Shown here piece after piece: positions 4,656-6,193 of a stretch of DNA of 6,193 nt (position 1 is its first letter; every line of letters starts with the position of its first letter). Source of the DNA: Spirochaetales bacterium (GTDB taxonomy: Bacteria > Spirochaetota > Spirochaetia > JABMQR01). A program made the translations under genes and the position numbers. Where the stretch lies: positions 1 to 6,193 of the forward strand of contig JAGLNY010000414.1 of assembly GCA_023139255.1 (NCBI GenBank). The letters run 5' to 3'. The notes under the pieces were generated by a model, which was given only the letters and a program-made list of their open reading frames with translations, had not been told where the DNA came from and searched no databases.

Positions 4656-6193
4656 ATGAAAAAACTTCTCAAAATTCTCACAGTGCTATTTGTTTTTAGT
4701 TTTATGTTTGTTTCCAGCGTAAGTGCTGGCGGACAACAGGATGCACCCGCGGAAGGACCGATTGAAATTACATTCGGTTTTGTATCCGGAGAGGTGAAGC
4801 CAGTCGACACTGATGAACCATGGTTTCAGGCGATTGCTGAAAAAACCGGTGTAAAAGTCAAGGATGTCGTATTTATCGGCCCTCCGTATGACGAAAAGTA
4901 TGCGGTTCTTATCGGCTCAGGGGATTTGCCGGATGTTTTCTTACTAACCACGCAAACACTGGAGACCATTTCTACCAAGTTTGCAAAAACAGGCAACCTT
5001 TTTAATTATAAGCCTGTTTTTAACAAAGAGAAGATGCCGAACGCTTATGCATGGTACGATCAGCCTTATATGAAGGAGCAGGTTGAAAAATATGCTATGG
5101 ATGGAGAGGGAAATATGTGGGTTTCTCCCTCGTACTACGGGGCCAACCCGGTTCAAACAAATCCGCTTTATCGCAAAGACCTTTTTGATGAAGCAGGCCT
5201 GGTTTATCCAACAAATCTGGATGAATTCTACAATGTTTTGAAGAAAATGCGTGAATTCTACGGGCCGGACCACTATCCTCTTACCGCTATCTACGGTGGT
5301 GCGGATGCGCTGCCACAATTGTCCAGGTGGTTTGGTATCTGGGATACAGATGCGGCTATGATGTATAATTCTGAGAAGGATGTATGGGAGTATGGTCCCA
5401 TGAAACCCGGATTTAAAGAGGCAATTGCGTTCTTTACCAAATGTTATGAAGAAGGGCTCCTGGATCCTGAATTCGTTACAAGCACGCCCGATGACTGGAA
5501 CCGTAAGTTGACTGCGGATCAGGTGTCAATGACCTGGTTCTGGCAGGTTGTGCGGGAGAACTCACTCAACAGACCGGAACGACCGGAATTCAATTACTCG
5601 ATGTTTCCTCCCTTTACTAAAGACGGCATAGAAAAGTACGACTATGAAATGGGACAAGCCGTACATCCACAAGGATATGCAATATCCTCTAAATCCAAAT
5701 ACATAGACAAGCTTGTGGGATTCGTGGACTGGATGTACAGTTATGAAGGAATAGCGATGGGATACATGGGACTCGAAGATGTTTCATTTGAAAAGAATCC
5801 GGGTGTTACCGGTGATTTCAAGAGTGTTTACGATTTAGAAATGCCGTATAAATGGACTGACAACGTGAAAACTTATGCCAATCCTGACGGGACTACACCT
5901 CCGGAACTAATAAACTCTCCCGCTTTTTGGGCGCCGGCATACTTCTTAGCAGTACAGCATGGATACTTTTTTGGCAGCAACTGGGGTGATCAGGAAGGTG
6001 CTGAGCTGAAAAAGTTTGTTATGGACAATGTCAATTTAGTTGGACCATTTGGTAAGCCCGCGTTCACCCAGGCGGAAAATGATGAAAGAACCAGTATTGA
6101 GACTGAATTGAAAACCAATATGGAAGAAACTGCACTAAGTATGATTATTGGTAAAAAATCCCTATCTGAATGGGACAAGTTTGTTGAAATACA
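4656..6193 (+). CDS. ABC transporter sugar-binding protein, LplA-like (extracellular solute-binding family 1), 3' end missing
   Basis: From the ATG at 4656, with a strong AAGGAGGA site seven bases upstream, 512 codons stay open to the window edge; LplA-type proteins run about 500-560 residues, so little is missing. Residues 1-24 form a signal peptide (KK at 2-3, a hydrophobic core, SVSA before cleavage) leading to mature GGQQDAP. There is no lipobox cysteine, so the protein should be free in the periplasm rather than a lipoprotein. Family marks include SGDLPDVF (88-95) and the segment NPLYRKDLFDEAG (169-181) followed by a P-T-NLDEF stretch. The chain is rich in Trp, Tyr and Phe, as expected for stacking on sugars. 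It would deliver an oligosaccharide to the two permeases encoded just upstream. Gene order permease-permease-binding protein is common for LplBCA-type loci. The substrate is not identifiable. Confidence 0.93.
   Translation, partial: MKKLLKILTVLFVFSFMFVSSVSAGGQQDAPAEGPIEITFGFVSGEVKPVDTDEPWFQAIAEKTGVKVKDVVFIGPPYDEKYAVLIGSGDLPDVFLLTTQTLETISTKFAKTGNLFNYKPVFNKEKMPNAYAWYDQPYMKEQVEKYAMDGEGNMWVSPSYYGANPVQTNPLYRKDLFDEAGLVYPTNLDEFYNVLKKMREFYGPDHYPLTAIYGGADALPQLSRWFGIWDTDAAMMYNSEKDVWEYGPMKPGFKEAIAFFTKCYEEGLLDPEFVTSTPDDWNRKLTADQVSMTWFWQVVRENSLNRPERPEFNYSMFPPFTKDGIEKYDYEMGQAVHPQGYAISSKSKYIDKLVGFVDWMYSYEGIAMGYMGLEDVSFEKNPGVTGDFKSVYDLEMPYKWTDNVKTYANPDGTTPPELINSPAFWAPAYFLAVQHGYFFGSNWGDQEGAELKKFVMDNVNLVGPFGKPAFTQAENDERTSIETELKTNMEETALSMIIGKKSLSEWDKFVEI

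Noticed and set aside
4944..5318. A 124-codon open frame on the minus strand inside the binding-protein gene
   Set aside because: It is antisense to a strongly supported coding sequence, resembles no family I know, and is rich in Cys, Ile and Arg, as expected of a shadow frame.

Overview
The window looks like one carbohydrate-uptake and catabolism locus of a diderm bacterium with moderate GC content, most likely a spirochaete (Treponema, Spirochaeta or Sphaerochaeta type). The main clue is the solute-binding protein: it has a cleavable signal peptide ending SVSA/GGQQ and no lipobox cysteine. An 'AGGQQ' mature start is, from memory, typical of spirochaetal binding proteins, whereas Firmicutes homologues of this transporter are normally lipoproteins. 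The taxonomic call is an inference.

Layout. Positions 1-670 (minus strand) hold a 3'-truncated gene of the NagB-type (glucosamine-6-phosphate deaminase-like) sugar-phosphate family. An 85-bp divergent control region (671-755) follows. It carries two near-consensus sigma-70 promoters that overlap back to back around one inverted-repeat operator. Rightward from there are a GntR/HutC-type regulator with a UTRA effector domain (756-1523), a Gfo/Idh/MocA NAD(P)-dependent sugar oxidoreductase whose start overlaps the regulator's end by 17 bp (1507-2511), a 176-bp gap with a strong stem-loop (2512-2687), two CUT1-type (LplB/LplC-like) ABC permeases (2688-3668 and 3694-4584), a 71-bp gap with a hairpin that may control translation, and the solute-binding protein (4656 to the window edge, incomplete at its 3' end).

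How the parts fit. The binding protein and two permeases would import a sugar or oligosaccharide. No ATPase is present, so a shared MsmK/UgpC-type ATPase elsewhere, or one beyond the window, is expected. The oxidoreductase and the NagB-like enzyme would process the imported sugar or its phosphate. The regulator would repress its own operon and the divergent enzyme gene together by binding the single shared operator, and release when a sugar phosphate binds its UTRA domain. The NagB relative and the resemblance of the operator half-sites to NagR/YvoA/DasR-type sites hint at an amino-sugar-related substrate, but the substrate is not determined by the sequence.

I did not find a defence system, mobile element, CRISPR array, tRNA or rRNA. 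The window is a fairly ordinary catabolic locus. The points most worth a second look are the symmetric promoter/operator, the altered active-site and allosteric positions of the NagB-like enzyme, and the duplicated Shine-Dalgarno/anti-Shine-Dalgarno arrangement before the binding-protein gene.
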